DNA of 64,000 nucleotides from Rhizophagus irregularis (taxonomy: Eukaryota; Glomeromycota; Glomeromycetes; Glomerales; Glomeraceae): NCBI RefSeq assembly GCF_026210795.1, contig NC_089454.1, positions 2,046,001-2,110,000 on the forward strand. Reading direction: 5' to 3'. The position numbers and the translations under genes were made by a program. A model generated the notes under the pieces. The model saw only the letters and a list, made by a program, of their open reading frames with translations. It made no database searches and was not told the origin of the DNA. Below, in pieces: positions 14,316 through 27,249 of this stretch (positions are counted from its first letter, which is position 1; every line of letters begins with the position of its first letter).

Positions 14316-15726
14316 GTAGATTTATACTTTAATATTAAAAGTTGACTTCGTCACTATTATTAAATTAGTCTCTAAAACAAAATATTTTGATAAAGAAATG
14401 ACATCATTTTTAATTAAACAGCTTAATAAAATTTAAATACTCGAATTAAATGATTTATTCATTTTCGCGTCTTTAATATTGTAATTACAATTACAATGAT
14501 GTCTACATCATGCGTAAATACATAATACAGAATTCGTCACCGTAGTATTTCTAATAACTCACTTATTGGATGGGGGAAGACCGAATAACTAAATTCTGTA
14601 CAAATGTTTTGATTGACATTGTATTTTCCTTATCTATTATTGTAAATGGTAAAATTGGCAACTCGGTAATAAAAAAATATGTAAATGACATTTTGACGCG
14701 ATTTTGCCTAAAGTAATTTTGGTCAAGAATGCATACTAGAATTTTTTTTGTCTTATCTGTTATTTAGACCGAAGTGTAACGAAGGATTATATAATTCTAT
14801 GCAAGGTAATATGCAATGACCGCCGGATGTCCGTCTAACAAAAGTGTCATTCTTGATATACCAAAATTAAATATACGTCTATTAAGAATCATGCTATAAA
14901 AAATGATATTTTTGCTTCGTACGTGACGTTGTAATTTCGCTGTACTTAATTACAATTTAACTGACCAAATAGTTCACGCCCTGAAGAAATGCGTAGCTAT
15001 TAGTAAGTTCATCTTAGTTGCTGACATATTGTTCGGGTTCTATTGTGTAATTCGGGTATATCCCGTCAACCTTTCGTTAGAGAGATATACTTGTTTTGTT
15101 GATATTTTGTAAAACGGTTAACAGTGCATTGCATGAGGCAATTTTACCCGATATGTATTCGGATGGCAATCTTAGAAATTCTTAGCATAGAACTTATTAA
15201 TATGCAAGATTGTGATCTATAAGATCTTTTCTAATCTTATGTTTATAACTTAAATACATCCTCAAAGTAATTTTAGTTAGTTCAGAAACTCATTGATCAG
15301 TGTACAATATTAATATAATTTTCTTATTGTGCAATAATAATTTTTGATCAACCTATTAGATTAACATATGAGGTAATTACAATTAATTGTAATATGGAAA
15401 GTAATTGACAGATTTTGATTTTATTACCGTACCACAAGTTAACTATCCCCCTTTAACTTAAATTCGTTAGCATATCTAATGGTTACAAATTTAAATTTTT
15501 ATAGTACTTTCAGGATAGAAGTTGTATCTTGTGCAGTGCGGTACGGTTGTGCTAAAATTTAAAATTATAGCTCGGGTGCATCCAGGTTGGATTGTAATTT
15601 ATTTTGTTCCGATTTTTCGTGTAACATTTCTTGAAAAGTTATTTTTCTAATATATATATAAAATAAAAGTCCTAAAAATATTAAAAAAAAAAATTTTTTT
15701 TTTAGTTTTAAATTTATTATTGTGAC
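14316..15726. other. Intergenic between the two complete genes
   Basis: About 1.4 kb without a gene. It holds the 3' end of the upstream gene and the promoter of the channel gene. A T-rich tract (15690-15705) lies just before the ATG at 15727. A fragment around 14970 (CCCTGAAGAAATGCGTA) recurs in similar form near 59309 (CCCTGAAAAAATGCGTA), so part of this spacer may be an old dispersed repeat. Confidence 0.4.
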
Positions 15727-18700
15727 ATGGGAAGTATTAAAGATTTTAGAATTATAATAGATAATAATGGACCGGAATTAATTGATCGAATTATTGTTTC
15801 TCAAGAAGATAATTCAATCCTTGATATTAAAAGTGAAAAAGAAGTTGATGGTGAAGATATTCTCAAAAGTAAGACTTTTAATGACAAAGAAGATTATGAT
15901 GAGGATCTCATAAATAATGATATTATAAATAATAATGTTGAAGAAAATGATGATAATAGTGCAAAAGAAGTTTATGTTGGAGAAACTCTCAAAAGTTTTG
16001 TCGTTACTTATAGTGAAGTAGATAATTCAATTATTGGATGGTCAATTAATATTGAAAAGGATGGACGACAAAAACCTGTTACATATTTTAATTTTAATGA
16101 CCCTAATTATAATATTCATAATATTTATCCAAATTCACTTGTATTATATAAAGAATATTTGATTTTGTTGTATCGTGACAAGAATGATGATTATATAGCT
16201 CGTATTAATTTAAGTGATGATAAAGATCTTGTTAAAATAAAATGTGAAAGAAAATTTTCTACTATTGAGCGAAATTCGGTAGGACTTCTTCCTAATGGTG
16301 ATATAATTTTAGTGTCGTTAAATGATGAATCGAAAGATTACAAAATTTACAAGTACAATAATCAGTTAACAAATCAAATGTACGATATAATAATTCCTGA
16401 AAGTACAGAAGAACGTATCAATGTTAATTGTTTTGTATATCAAACAAAGCTATTTCTTTTTGATGAACATCGGATGACCCAATGGGATTTAAATGGAAAT
16501 GATATAACTTTTGATAAGCAATACATTCTTGATGATAATATATATGATCCGTCTAAATTTGATATGGTTATTGTAATAAACAAGAATCAAACATTGTTGG
16601 CATTGAATATATCTCCAGATATAATCGATATATTTTCGATAGAAACTGGAATGCAAATTTCAAGATATGGTTAGTATTATTTCGTGTACATCATTGAACA
16701 GTATAAAATAACTTGTATTAGTCATATATAAAATTTTATTTATTAATTTATTTTTTAAATTTAGAGGGAAAAAATCAACTTCCAATAGAATTCATAATTT
16801 TAAATGATGGTTCTGAAGGATTGATTATTAGTACGTACTCTGATAAAGAAAAATTATTATACAAATTTCTAGATCCTTTTATTCCTTCCGATGCAATTGA
16901 TATTACCAATGTTATTAATGATAGTAAAAATATTATTATAACTAAATCAAAAAGAAAATTTTCTATTATTGAAGATAATGTTTGTATTACAGATATTACA
17001 GATGAATTACAAGATATTTTAAATAATAAAATTAAATCACCATTACCATCACCAGATTTTATACCTATGTTTGAAGAAGTTGAGAAGTATAGGGATGATG
17101 TGAATAAATATGGAAAACATGGGGAAAACTTTTTAAGTATTATGAATGATCCAGTGCAATTTTCAAAATTTTATTTAAAAATGTTAGAAACAGCATCAGC
17201 GGGTAAAACGGAAACCCCAAGAAAAAAATATTTCTTTGTCGCTAAATCAATTCTCGATAAAATTATTCAACATGATTCAACAAATTACAGTATCTCGGCA
17301 TTATTACCTTCGATTGATTTAAATTTATTTGATTTAAGTGATTATAATGATTCTAAATTAGCGAGGAAATATATTTCAATTACATCTCTTATATTAGATC
17401 CCACCAATTCATCCGTTAAAAATTCGACTTCACCTTATAAGGCATTTTCGAAAGATATTTCTATTAGAAAAAGTTCAACTAATAGTTTTCTTAATAGTTC
17501 AATAACATTATTTTCGTCATTATATAAAGACATGAAGGATTTAAGAATACCGGAAGAAACTGCATCTATTAGATTTATTGTTCCTTTTTCTCCAATTTGT
17601 GAATATAAAGATGGTGAAGAAGGTCGAGAAGATAACTTTTGGAATGATTTTTTACACGGACCAGAAGATTCTCTCCTATTTTGTAATATAGATACTGGAA
17701 ATTTTTATAAATGGTGGAATTTTGTTGCAATTGTAGATTTTAAATGGAAAATTGTTAAAAAAATTTATTATTTGATTTGGTTATTTTATACTCTTTTTTT
17801 CCTTTTTTTTATATTGGCTACCACAAAGAGTAATTTAGAACGTACTAATGATTTTAATTATACTGGTGTTATTGTTCCTAGTGATATTTATTATATAATT
17901 ACATGTTTATTTGGTATTATACATTTATTTTTTGAAGTTAGACATTGTTTATGGGAACCAAAAGTTTATTTTAATGATCCATGGAATTATTTTGGTAAGA
18001 TGTAAGATTATTTTATTTTTTTTAAACGAAAAAAAAAAAAATTAATACCTTATTTATTATTAATAGATTTAGGAGCATATTCTTTACCTATTTTAACATC
18101 TATATATTATTTTATTCTCGAATATGGCGATATGAAATCTACATATATGATTGACAATGAAAAATCAACATCAAACTACGATATTATTAAAGGAATTATA
18201 GCAATTTCTAATTTATTATTATATTTTAAATTATTATTATTTCTTCGAGTATTTAAATCATTCGGAATTTACTTTGCCATAATTATTGGCGTCCCTAAAA
18301 AAGTTTTCCCATTCTTAGTAGTCTTACTTTTTGTTTTTCTTGGATTTGCTCATGCATTTTTCACTCTCTTACGAGTAACAGATCCATCATCTGATTCATC
18401 GTCTACTTCTAATCCATCGCCTACTTCTAATCCATCGCCTACTTTTAATTCAACACCTACTTCTAATTCATCATCCACAGATGATAACAAAGATAAATTT
18501 AATGAGTTTGGTAGTTCACTTCTAACAATATTTTATATTCTTATAGGTAGGTAAAAAATAATTTATTATTATTATTATTTAATTATTCTTTTAATTAAGA
18601 ATTAATTAATTATTATTGTTTTTAATAATAGGTTCTACTGATTCGGTAACATCACAGAAGCCTATTTTAGTAGCAATTCTATCAGTGTTAGTTACATTTA

Positions 18701-19221
18701 TTTTAATCGTTTATCTTAATAATTTATTTATTGGATTGCTTAATTTTGCGATGGAAGATTACAACAAACCCGAACAATTTTTACTTCAAAAAGCAAAGGT
18801 AACTGAATTTAATTATAATCATTAAAGAAATGATAACTGCTAATTAGGTATACTAATTATGTTTTAATAAAAGATTATTATGGAAATTGAATTATTTTAT
18901 ATGACATATAATCAAAGAAGAAAATTGCCGAATCCAAATTGGATGTAAGTAAAAGAAATTATGAAATTTATTTATTTATTTGATTTTTCTAATTAATTAA
19001 TTAATTCTTATAAATATTTCAGTTATTGTGATATTCCTGAAGAAGATGTTCGTAAATTGATTTATGCAATTGATAATAAAAAAACTCAATTCAATTATGA
19101 TCCTTTACATATAAGTAAAAATCTAAGAAAATTGTTGGATATTCCAGAACCAAGAAACAAATTGGAAGAAATTGAACGACAAATAATGGATTTAAAAAAA
19201 AAGTACGAACAAGATGAATAA
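15727..19221 (+). CDS. Ion-transport-domain channel with N-terminal propeller-like region
   Basis: Exons: 15727-16669, 16765-17994, 18067-18546, 18632-18798, 18874-18944, 19023-19221; every junction is GT-AG and in frame, giving 1,029 aa. The first ~600 residues are soluble, starting acidic and then alternating beta-rich segments like a WD40-type propeller. Six membrane segments follow (about 646-668, 688-706, 726-745, 766-788, 803-826, 895-925). The fourth is LLYFKLLLFLRVF, the segment before the pore contains FAHAFFTLL, and a pore-like loop (GSSLLTIFYILIG) precedes the last segment ending LNNLFIGLLNFAMED. This is the TRP/voltage-channel superfamily layout, so a cation channel is likely. The C terminus is a short coiled coil. 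A Ser/Pro/Asn repeat sits between the fifth segment and the pore. Ion selectivity cannot be told. Confidence 0.87.
18385..18480 (+). repeat. 18-bp coding repeats in the channel turret
   Basis: About five imperfect 18-bp units of the type CCATCGCCTACTTCTAAT encode Ser-Asn-Pro-Ser-Pro-Thr-like hexapeptides just before the predicted pore loop. The units stay in frame, so copy number changes would alter the length of the extracellular loop without breaking the protein. Confidence 0.8.
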
Positions 19222-20340
19222 AAATTATCAATGCTTAATGATGTATCAATAAAATTAGCATATATTGTGTATTTTTGTTTTTTTATTTTTTTTTTCTAAT
19301 AATTAATATATGCTGTAAAATGGTAGAAAAAAATATAGTAATTTAGGTGTTATTTATTGTAAATTATTATAATTTATTTAAAAATTTAAATAAAATTTAT
19401 AAAATTTGTTAATAATACGAGGATAAATTGAAGATTCCGTAAACGAACATCTTAATCGTCACGCCAATAATTTATATAGTGTAGAGTGATAGAGTGATTA
19501 ATGGCCGGCATTATTTGTAATTCCGGTCAGCACTACAGTCCTGAAAATTACAGCCAGTTTTTTGGCGCGCTTGTCGAGTCCAATAACTAATGTACTATAC
19601 AGGAAATTGACTCGTTTTTATTAAAGTTTATTTTGTGAAAACGAAGATTTGAGATTAAATTTATGAAGAGAAATTCTGCGCATATATAAACATCCAGCGT
19701 TCTACTTTAAATTTGCCAAATTTTTATTGTACTGTAAAATATAAAAAACTGTAAAAGAATAAAAAAACTAATAGCTTGAAAAAAGACTAACTGTAATGGA
19801 AACATTGTTTATAAAAAAATTTCTTTTTGTTTTTTTTTTTAAAAAAAAAGAACGATTTTCGTTGTAAAAACAAATATTTTTCAAGGGTTTAAATGGAAAT
19901 GACACGATTGTGGAGATTATACAAAAAAGGAAACAGTGGCGAATTTTGTGGGAGAACGTTTTGCAGGCTAGGAAATTTTATAATTTTATCTCTCGAGATA
20001 GTCCTCTGCTTTGCTCGGGACAATAAGCAATAGATTCTACTTTATGAAATCTGAATCCATCCGTATGGAATAAAAGCTAAACAGCTTAAATGTACAGAAC
20101 ACAATATTTATTTCGGGCAAAAATTCATCTCTAACATGAGTAACATTATTATTTTTTTATCATTATAGTACAAACACAAAAATGATCGATCATAAAGACG
20201 TAGAAGTTGCCCAAAGTAATAAAGACTGCGTTACGTAAGAACAAGAAATATGATAGTCTTACGAAAAAAAATTACGAGTTGAAAAGGATCCGAATGACTA
20301 TATTAAGAAAGTCATAGTCAAGATATTTTCAAATGAAGAA
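19222..20340. other. Intergenic, no supported gene
   Basis: The first 200 bases are the AT-rich 3' flank of the channel gene. Near 19500-19570 a GC-richer patch (GGCCGGCATTATTTGTAATT and CCGGTCAG nearby) resembles a patch near 59245-59310, probably remnants of the same dispersed repeat. No gene is seen. Confidence 0.4.
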
Positions 20341-20344
20341 GCAT

Positions 20345-21130
20345 ACACTTTAAGGCTAAAGAATTATCGGTAATTTCGTCTTATCTACAAGTCTCTTTTT
20401 GAGTTTTTTTGTTAACTCCATAAGGTATTCAGAGTTTTGCTTCAGAAATTCGCTTCGAACCTTCTGAGCTTCTTGGAGGGCGCGCTCATACCATCCTAAG
20501 TTTTTCTAAATAATGTGTCATATGTTATTACGCACAACTTCTACTGCTTGCCATTAGTGATAATTTTTAACTAACTTTTAAACAATAATTATATTTCTTG
20601 TTCATTTATAGCTCTAATCCACTCTCTAATAAGATATTTATATTAAAGGAGTTTAACACTTCATCTTTTTCCATATTCCATAATCCATTCCTTATCTTAG
20701 CAATATGTCTCGCAATGGCCACAAATATCAGTATCAAGTTTTCCTTCTCCATAGTGTAAACAGTCTTGAGTGTGTTAATTTCACTTTTCAAATTTCTATT
20801 GAAACGCTTAATAGAATTGTGAACATCATCATTATTGCCAGGGGTAAGGTATAATGTTTTCCAATATACTTTCGAATTTCTCCAAGCAGAAATCACTTAT
20901 AATATCCACTTCAGAAGTAACCACCATATCTACTATTATGGCGAGATGATTTCTATCTCGTTCTCAAAGATACCTTGTCTAGTGATTGTCTTGATTCCTT
21001 CTAATTCATAATTTTCTCCTTTGATAACTTAGTTGTATGGCATCAGAGGTTAAGATAGAAAATCGGGGATTGATAATGAGAGACTTGAGCATGATTGTCT
21101 CTTCTGCTTCATCAGAGTGACAATATTATG
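20345..21130 (-). pseudogene. Decayed minus-strand gene, unrecognised
   Basis: A minus-strand block from 20510 down to about 20350 is preceded by a splice-like CATTATTTAG and encodes an amphipathic, Lys/Glu-rich coiled-coil-like segment (ERALQEAQKVRSEFLKQN). Further upstream, 20896-20606 is open for 96 codons, and 21130-20900 reads as coding only if two frames are combined (NYELEGIKTITRQGIFENE, then VDMVVTSEVDIISDFCLE). Consecutive stops near 20925-20935 and at least two frameshifts show the gene is broken. No family is recognised. Confidence 0.4.
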
Positions 21131-21614
21131 GCAAAAAAAGCTTTAAAATATTTAATAAGCTTATTACTATGAGAAATCTTTGGTAATAAACAGCATAGCA
21201 TAAATTGCTGCGGCTTCTACTATAATTTAAAGAAATGTTTTAAAAGCCTATTTCGAGATTAAATAATTGATTTTCTTTATCTACGTTCAATAGTAAATTC
21301 TAAATTATTATGGTCTTTTTTGTGAATCCAGCTTTGCGAATACAAATCTTGAAAAATCTTATATATACATTTTCAAATGAGTTTAGGCAGGTTTATATTA
21401 ACAGTTAATGTTTATATTACATATAATATATACTTTTAAATATTTAACATTTAAGTAAATAAAAGAAGAAAAGGGTAAAGGAAGACAAATGGCTTATTTA
21501 TATTTATTTTTATTTCATTAAAGCCTAAATCATAGCCATGGCTTATTTATATTTATATTTATTTTATCAAAGCCTAAATCATAGCCATAGCCACATTAAT
21601 CTCAGCCTGGCATG
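21131..21614. other. Spacer with local duplication
   Basis: No gene. A phrase of about 50 bases (ATGGCTTATTTATATTTATT... to CTAAATCATAGCCAT) occurs at about 21488-21539 and again at 21537-21588, a local tandem duplication next to the downstream MITE. Confidence 0.5.
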
Positions 21615-21800
21615 CCCTATAAAAAAATTTTATCCGTTATTCCTGAAAAAACTCCATAAAAATGAGCCTTTCACGGATCCATTCATGAAAAATGTAAATA
21701 ATTCGATAAATTCCGTGATATAAGGTTATTAATTCCGGAAATATAAGCCTTTACGGAAAAAAGATGGAATATAAAAAAATGGATTGATTTTTTTTACAGG
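21615..21800. mobile_element. MITE, CCCTATAAAAAA family, copy 1
   Basis: A 186-bp element starting CCCTATAAAAAAA and ending TTTTTTTTACAGG, so the terminal repeat is slightly decayed on the right. The interior is closely similar along its length to the copy at 51321-51505, including GAGCCTTTCACGGATCCATT and TTCCGTGATATAAGGTTATT. No target-site duplication is evident for this copy. Confidence 0.8.
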
Positions 21801-22389
21801 TATGGTTGATAGAATCACTGATATTTATCAAAAAAACAATAAGGTTTATTAAAAAATAAAAAAAATAGTATAAAGATATATATATGATATTTAAATATAT
21901 AAAAGTTAAATACAAAATACAAATAAATTATTTATCAAATGCTTTATATTAGAACATTACTTTAATTTGTAAAAATTGATATAAACTGATTACAATTGTA
22001 AGAAAAGTTCAAAGCTTTATTTTGTACAATTATTGTACTCACTAGTCGAAATCATTTCTTTCGGCATTAATACCTTTTGTCAAAAGTTCGTCATTGTCAT
22101 CACGTGATTCGTCACACAATCGGCTAATTACAAAATTCAGAAAAATTTGGCATAAATCAACTGGTCAATTTTTGGCTAATTTTTGATTGAGTTGTAACAT
22201 AAAAAAAACCATAAATCGACCAGTACTTTTTTTTTATCGATTTTTTTATTAATAACACAATCGACTTGGAATATTCAGCCTTAATACAAATTGGCCTATA
22301 TTTGATGATCTATGATTAAAGTTGCCTGCCGAAACTCTACAGGCCATCATCAGGAAATTTTATAGCGCAAAAAATTGCGTAAGTTTACG

Positions 22390-22880
22390 ATTTTGTAAGT
22401 TTACGAAAGTTTATGGCATAATATTTCGAAAAATTTCAAAATATTACGTAAGTTTACAATTTCGTAAGATTTATGTGATATTACGGTTAAAATATTACGT
22501 AAGTTTTCAATATCGTAAGATTTACGCAATATTACGGTCAAAATATTCTGCAAATTTACGAAACTGTAAACCTGCGTAATATTACGGTTGAAATATTTCG
22601 AAAATTTACGAAACTGTAAACCTGCGTAATATTACGGTTGAAATATTTCGAAAATTTACGAAACTGTAAACCTGCGTAATATTACGGTTAAAATATTTCG
22701 AAAATTTACGAAACTTGTAAACCTGCGTAATATTACGGTTGAAATATTTCGAAAATTTACGAAACTGTAAACCTGCGTAATATTACGGTTAAAATATTTC
22801 GAAAATTTACGAAACTGTAAACCTGCGTAATATTACGGTTGAAATATTTCGAAAATTTACGAGATTGTAAACTGCATATG
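22390..22880. repeat. 50-bp minisatellite, left array
   Basis: About nine units of 50 bp, each with GAAATATTTCGAAAATTTAC, then GAAACTGTAAACCTGCGTAA and TATTACGGTT. Unit starts near 22490, 22540, 22590, 22640, 22690, 22741, 22791 and 22841. Inner units are almost identical; the outer ones toward the element end are diverged, typical of an array homogenised from one side. One unit has a single-base insertion. There are no unique spacers, so this is not a CRISPR-like array. Confidence 0.9.
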
Positions 22881-23236
22881 CAGTAGAACGTATACAAGGG
22901 GCATGTGATACTATTGAATAATCAAAAATAATATAAACACCTTTTCTTTTATATAAACACCAGTTTGGGAAAGCAAATTTATTTTTATTTATGAATTTTT
23001 TATTATTTACAATTTTTATGTTAAAAATTAAAGTAAATTCTAATTTTTATTATAACTTAATAAAAAAAATACACATTTGATACTTGTTCGCTACTATTTT
23101 ATAAAATAGTACCCAGGCTGTACGGCGTGGACGTCAGTATCAGTCACAGCCCAAAAAAAATGTGAGTCTCCAGCCGATATTTGGTACGGACTGGGCCTAG
23201 CTACTCACTTAATAAATAATAAAAAAATAAAAATAA

Positions 23237-23862
23237 TTATCTTCTTCTACGATACGTAGGTAAGTTTCTCCTTGCCCTACGATCGTCACGCGCGACTAAA
23301 ATTGATCAAATTTATCAAATTTAAAACATGAACGTAAATATTAATTATAAATTTTATTATAGTATAATTACCCGGCCTCTCCCAAAATCTCGTTCTAAAT
23401 TCGCGATAATATCTTGCGCCGGTACGCGTCCACAGCCGCCGCCCAGGGTTACCATTACGATAAAGGACATAGTTCTAAATATCAAAATCAGTTTGAATAT
23501 TCGGTAAATACATTTAATTTATATGAATGTAATGTTATTTATTTACTTACATGGTAATCCCCGACGAGGTTCCTCCACTTTTGGCTGCACTGTTCGCCCG
23601 GAAACCCTCGTTCGAAATATTCTATTTATTCTGATTCAATTAAATGGATTGGTTAATTTGAATTTAAATTCTTTCTTAAAGAAATTATAGATATTAGTCA
23701 TATGAACCTATTGGCAACAGAGTCCCAAAAATCTTGGCGGCTTCTACCATTAATATTGTGGTAGGCGCGGTTTCTGTCTCGGCGTATGTCAACAAGTTCG
23801 TCCATCATAGCCCAGTTCCAATGGACGTTATAGTGGGAACGACGACGTGTGTGGCGAGGCAT
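23237..23862 (-). CDS. Small SANT/Myb-like DNA-binding protein inside the TIR element
   Basis: Four minus-strand exons: 23862-23708, 23621-23551, 23474-23372 and 23295-23237, about 129 codons. Exon 1 starts MPRHTRRRSHYNVHWNW and holds the first helix pattern (FWDSVANR). Exon 2 gives FERGFPGEQCSQKWRNLVGDY, the QCxxKWxNLxxDY hallmark of trihelix/SANT-like DNA-binding domains. Exons 3-4 add a basic tail ending TYRRRR-stop. The exon 2-3 and 3-4 junctions are GT-AG and in frame. The exon 1-2 junction is off by one base with any canonical GT-AG pair I could find, so the gene has either a frameshift or an unusual splice. Its GC content is above its surroundings. SANT proteins often accompany TIR transposases; a role in binding the element's own repeats is inference. 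Confidence 0.65.
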
Positions 23863-24639
23863 TATTAGTAATTTGATTTTGGGATGAGTAAAAATTTGAA
23901 AGAAAGTCGTAAAATGTCACTTTAAATAAAATTTGAACAATACCTCTTTGGTTTGATTTTATTTCTCGTTTCAATTAAAATTTAATTTATTAGACTTTTC
24001 ATCATTAAACATATTAATTAAATTTCATGCGGATATGGATTATCTAAATATAAATATCATGATTCTAAATATAAATATAAATCACTTAATTTATTTTAAT
24101 TTTTTTTAAAAAAAAATCTTAGTTTGATTTCAATTAAAAATAATTAAAAATCATGTACATGTTTTGGTTATTTAAATATAAATATCAATATATTATATTT
24201 AAAAATAAACCAATTTATTATTAGCACATTCTATTGAATTTTAAAAAAATCAATTTTTTTTTTAAAAAAAAATCACATATTTAAAAATAAAACAATTATA
24301 TTCTGATTAAATATTTTGCGTACATTTCTTAAAAAAATCATAAAAAAAAATCTTGTACGTCGTACATGCAATTACTAAATATCATCCCCTTGTGATAAAT
24401 AAAAAATTACGCAACACAAATTCAACACAAACTCAACACAAATTTAACAAATTTAACGAAATTTGGCTAAAATTAATAATTTTTTACCAGAATTATCAAC
24501 ACAAATTGAACACAAATTGAACACAAATTTCAGTCACGATTTATTTATGTCACACCCGCTATACGATGTACATGATTTCTGGCCAATCAAAATTAGGCTG
24601 ATCCTTGCATCATTTAATCATTTAATCATGCACGCGTTT

Positions 24640-25370
24640 TTGTCTTATTTATTTTTGTTTCTTATTTCTTTATTCTTTTGTTCAATATTTTTAATTTTTT
24701 TGTCTCTTCTTTCTATTATTTCTTTAATTATATACAATATATTTACATATATTTCATAATTTATTGCTTTGCAGGTATAGAAATATTTGTTTATTAATAC
24801 TAATTATTTTCATTTTTTTTTACCTCTTTGTTATTTTGTATCGTAATACTAACAATAATATCCATGTTTCCTTTATTCCTTTTTACTTGTACTTTAATAC
24901 TAACGATACTAACAATACTAACAACATGTTTATTTTTTCCTTTCTCTTTATTTCTTTATTCTTTTGTTCAATTACTTTGCAGGTATAGAAATATTTATTT
25001 ATTAATACTAATTATTTTAATATTAACGCGTTTTTTTTTACCTCTTTGTTACTTTATGTCGTAATACTAACAATACTATCTACGTTTCCTTTATTTCTTT
25101 TTACTTGTACTTTAATACTAACGATAATATCCATGTTTCTTTTACTCCTTTTACTGTTTCTTTAACTCTTTTTACCTTAATACTAACAATAATAACAATA
25201 TTTCTTTTATCTTTATATCTAATACTAACGTTACTATAGCTGTTTCTCTTCTTTTTACGTCTAATAATATTGTTACTCTACTCTTTCTCTTTTTTACTTT
25301 TATGTATTCTGTATATATTAATAAATACTTGTAATTTTTTATGATTATATCTAATAAAACATACATTATA
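24640..25370. repeat. Pyrimidine-rich degenerate repeats
   Basis: A strand-biased C/T-rich tract made of phrases such as TTCTTTATTCTTTTGTTCAA, TTTGCAGGTATAGAAATATT and TTAATACTAACGATACTAAC, several repeated at about 210-bp spacing (24774 and 24978 for the GCAGGTATAG phrase). Reading frames here are low-complexity Leu/Phe/Ser strings and I do not take them as genes. Confidence 0.7.
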
Positions 25371-25384
25371 TAAACTTATAGTAC

Positions 25385-25850
25385 AGAAAATGAAGTATTA
25401 TTTATCGAAATATTTTGAAATATTACGAAATATTAAGTTGTGTAAATCACAGAATATTACGAATCGTCAAATTATGGAACATTACGCATCATAGAATTTC
25501 GAAATATTTTAAAAAGTTGCGAAGTATTACGCAGTAAAATTACGGAATATTACGAATCGTAAAATTACGAAGCCTTGCATACAGTAATATTTCGAAATAT
25601 TTTAAAAAGTTACAAAATATTACGCTTACGCAAACTTGCGGCGGGTCTGAAAACTTACGAAATATTATGTAAAATTACGAAATATTGCGAACCGCAAAAT
25701 TACAGAATATTACAAATCGTAAAATTACGAAGCTTTGCATATCGTAATATTTCAAAATATTTTAAAAAGTTACGAAATATTACGCTTACGCAAACTTGCG
25801 GCGGGTCTGGAAGCTTACGAAATATTATGATGTGTAAACTTGCGCAACTT
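25385..25850. repeat. Minisatellite-like array, right side
   Basis: Built from AATATTACG/CGTAATATT-type phrases related in theme to the left array. A unit of roughly 160 bp containing CGCAAACTTGCGGCGGGTCT is present twice (about 25558-25668 and 25718-25828) at high identity. It lies just inside the inverted match to the left end of the element. Confidence 0.75.
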
Positions 25851-25884
25851 TTCGCACTATATAATTTCCTGATGATTGTCAAAA

Positions 25885-27249
25885 TGTCGAAATGCTGAAA
25901 TAGTTTCGACATGTCGAAATTGTCAAAACCTGAAAATATTACGCTTCATATAATAACTCAGCATCCAATGATCATAGAAAGATGCACCATAGCTCGTTGG
26001 AATCGTCTCATAACGACGTGTCAAATGGTGGTTAGATCGTCTTCCTACAATCACTGGATACCAAGATATTGAGCGAATCATCAAAAATCAGCATTTTGTA
26101 TTTTGCGATACTGTGCTGTTTGACATTTCGCCTATTATCTCGGCATCCAGTGATCATAAAAAGACGATTTACCCTTCTTAATGACTTCCAAGTCGAATTG
26201 TATGGTGAAATTTGGCTGTGTCGGAATGTTCTTTTCCATGCTTGGGAAGAGTCGCAGGGTATCTCGGCTGCTTCCAAATTACGTGGCCCATCTATAAATT
26301 CTTCTCCTATTGTTTCTTCTCCACATACAAATAACTCTTCTTTGGCGACAGTTTCTCAGGATTCCTGGATTTCTTGGATATCCTCTTCTATAATTCGGGG
26401 TGGATCATGGATCTCGCACTTGGATTTTCTGCGCCGCTTAACAGTTCAACCTCTTAGGATTTCTTTCTGGTAACAGACTGGATTTTTGGATGTTGGATAG
26501 TTGACTCACACTGGCCTTCGGGTAAAGTTGGGGTATGCGATTCTGTAATAGTCTAGTTTTTCTTTGCTTTAATTTTATTTTAGTTTAGATTTCTTTACTT
26601 GTATGAATCGTGAAGCTACTCTTTTTATTTTATTAGTTTATTTTCTTATTTTTGTAATATAGTTCGTTTAAATTTTCGATGTTAAAATATAAATAAAATA
26701 AAGTCATAAGACTGTTTGCACAATAAAAAGATGATTTAACTACCATTCGACTCGCCGTTATGAGACGATTCCAACGAGCTATGGTGCATCTTTCTACAAT
26801 CATTGGATGCCGAGTTATTAAGTGAAACGTCAAATGGCGCAGTATCGCAAAATACAAAATGCTGATTTTTGATGTTTCGCTTAATATCTCGGCATCTAGT
26901 GATCGTAAAAAGATGATTTAACCACCATTCGACTCGTCGTTATGAGACGATTCCAACAAGCTATGGTGCATCTTTCTACGATCATTGGATGCCGAGTTAT
27001 TATGTGAAATGTCAAACGGCACAGTATCGCAAATACAAAATGCTGATTTTTGACGATTTGCTCAATATCTTGGTATCCAGTGATCGTAGGAAGACGATCT
27101 AACCACCATTCAATACGTCGTTATGAGACGATTCCAATGAGCTATGGTGTATCTTTCTACGATCATTGGATGCTGAGTTATTATGTAAAACGTAATATGT
27201 TTAGGTTTTGACAATTTTGACATGTTGAAACTATTTCAGCATTTCGACA
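25885..27249. repeat. Foldback block with ~280-bp arms and 180-bp tandem units
   Basis: The left arm 25885 to about 26165 is inverted at about 26970-27249 with high identity, starting TGTCGAAATGCTGAAATAGT and its inverse. The right side also holds three tandem units of about 180 bp (near 26737, 26920 and 27100, each with ATGAGACGATTCCAA). The motif ATCTCGGCATCCAGTG and close variants occur eight times here in alternating orientation. The loop 26170-26740 has a short open frame of unconvincing composition. This block probably inserted into or expanded within the 22320-27330 element. Confidence 0.8.

Noticed and set aside
22390-22880. CRISPR-like array
   Set aside because: Units are contiguous 50-bp repeats with no unique spacers and the context is eukaryotic; it is a minisatellite.
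24463-25064. Three overlapping plus-strand open frames
   Set aside because: Leu/Phe/Ser-rich low-complexity translation of a pyrimidine-rich repeat tract; no motif or splice support.
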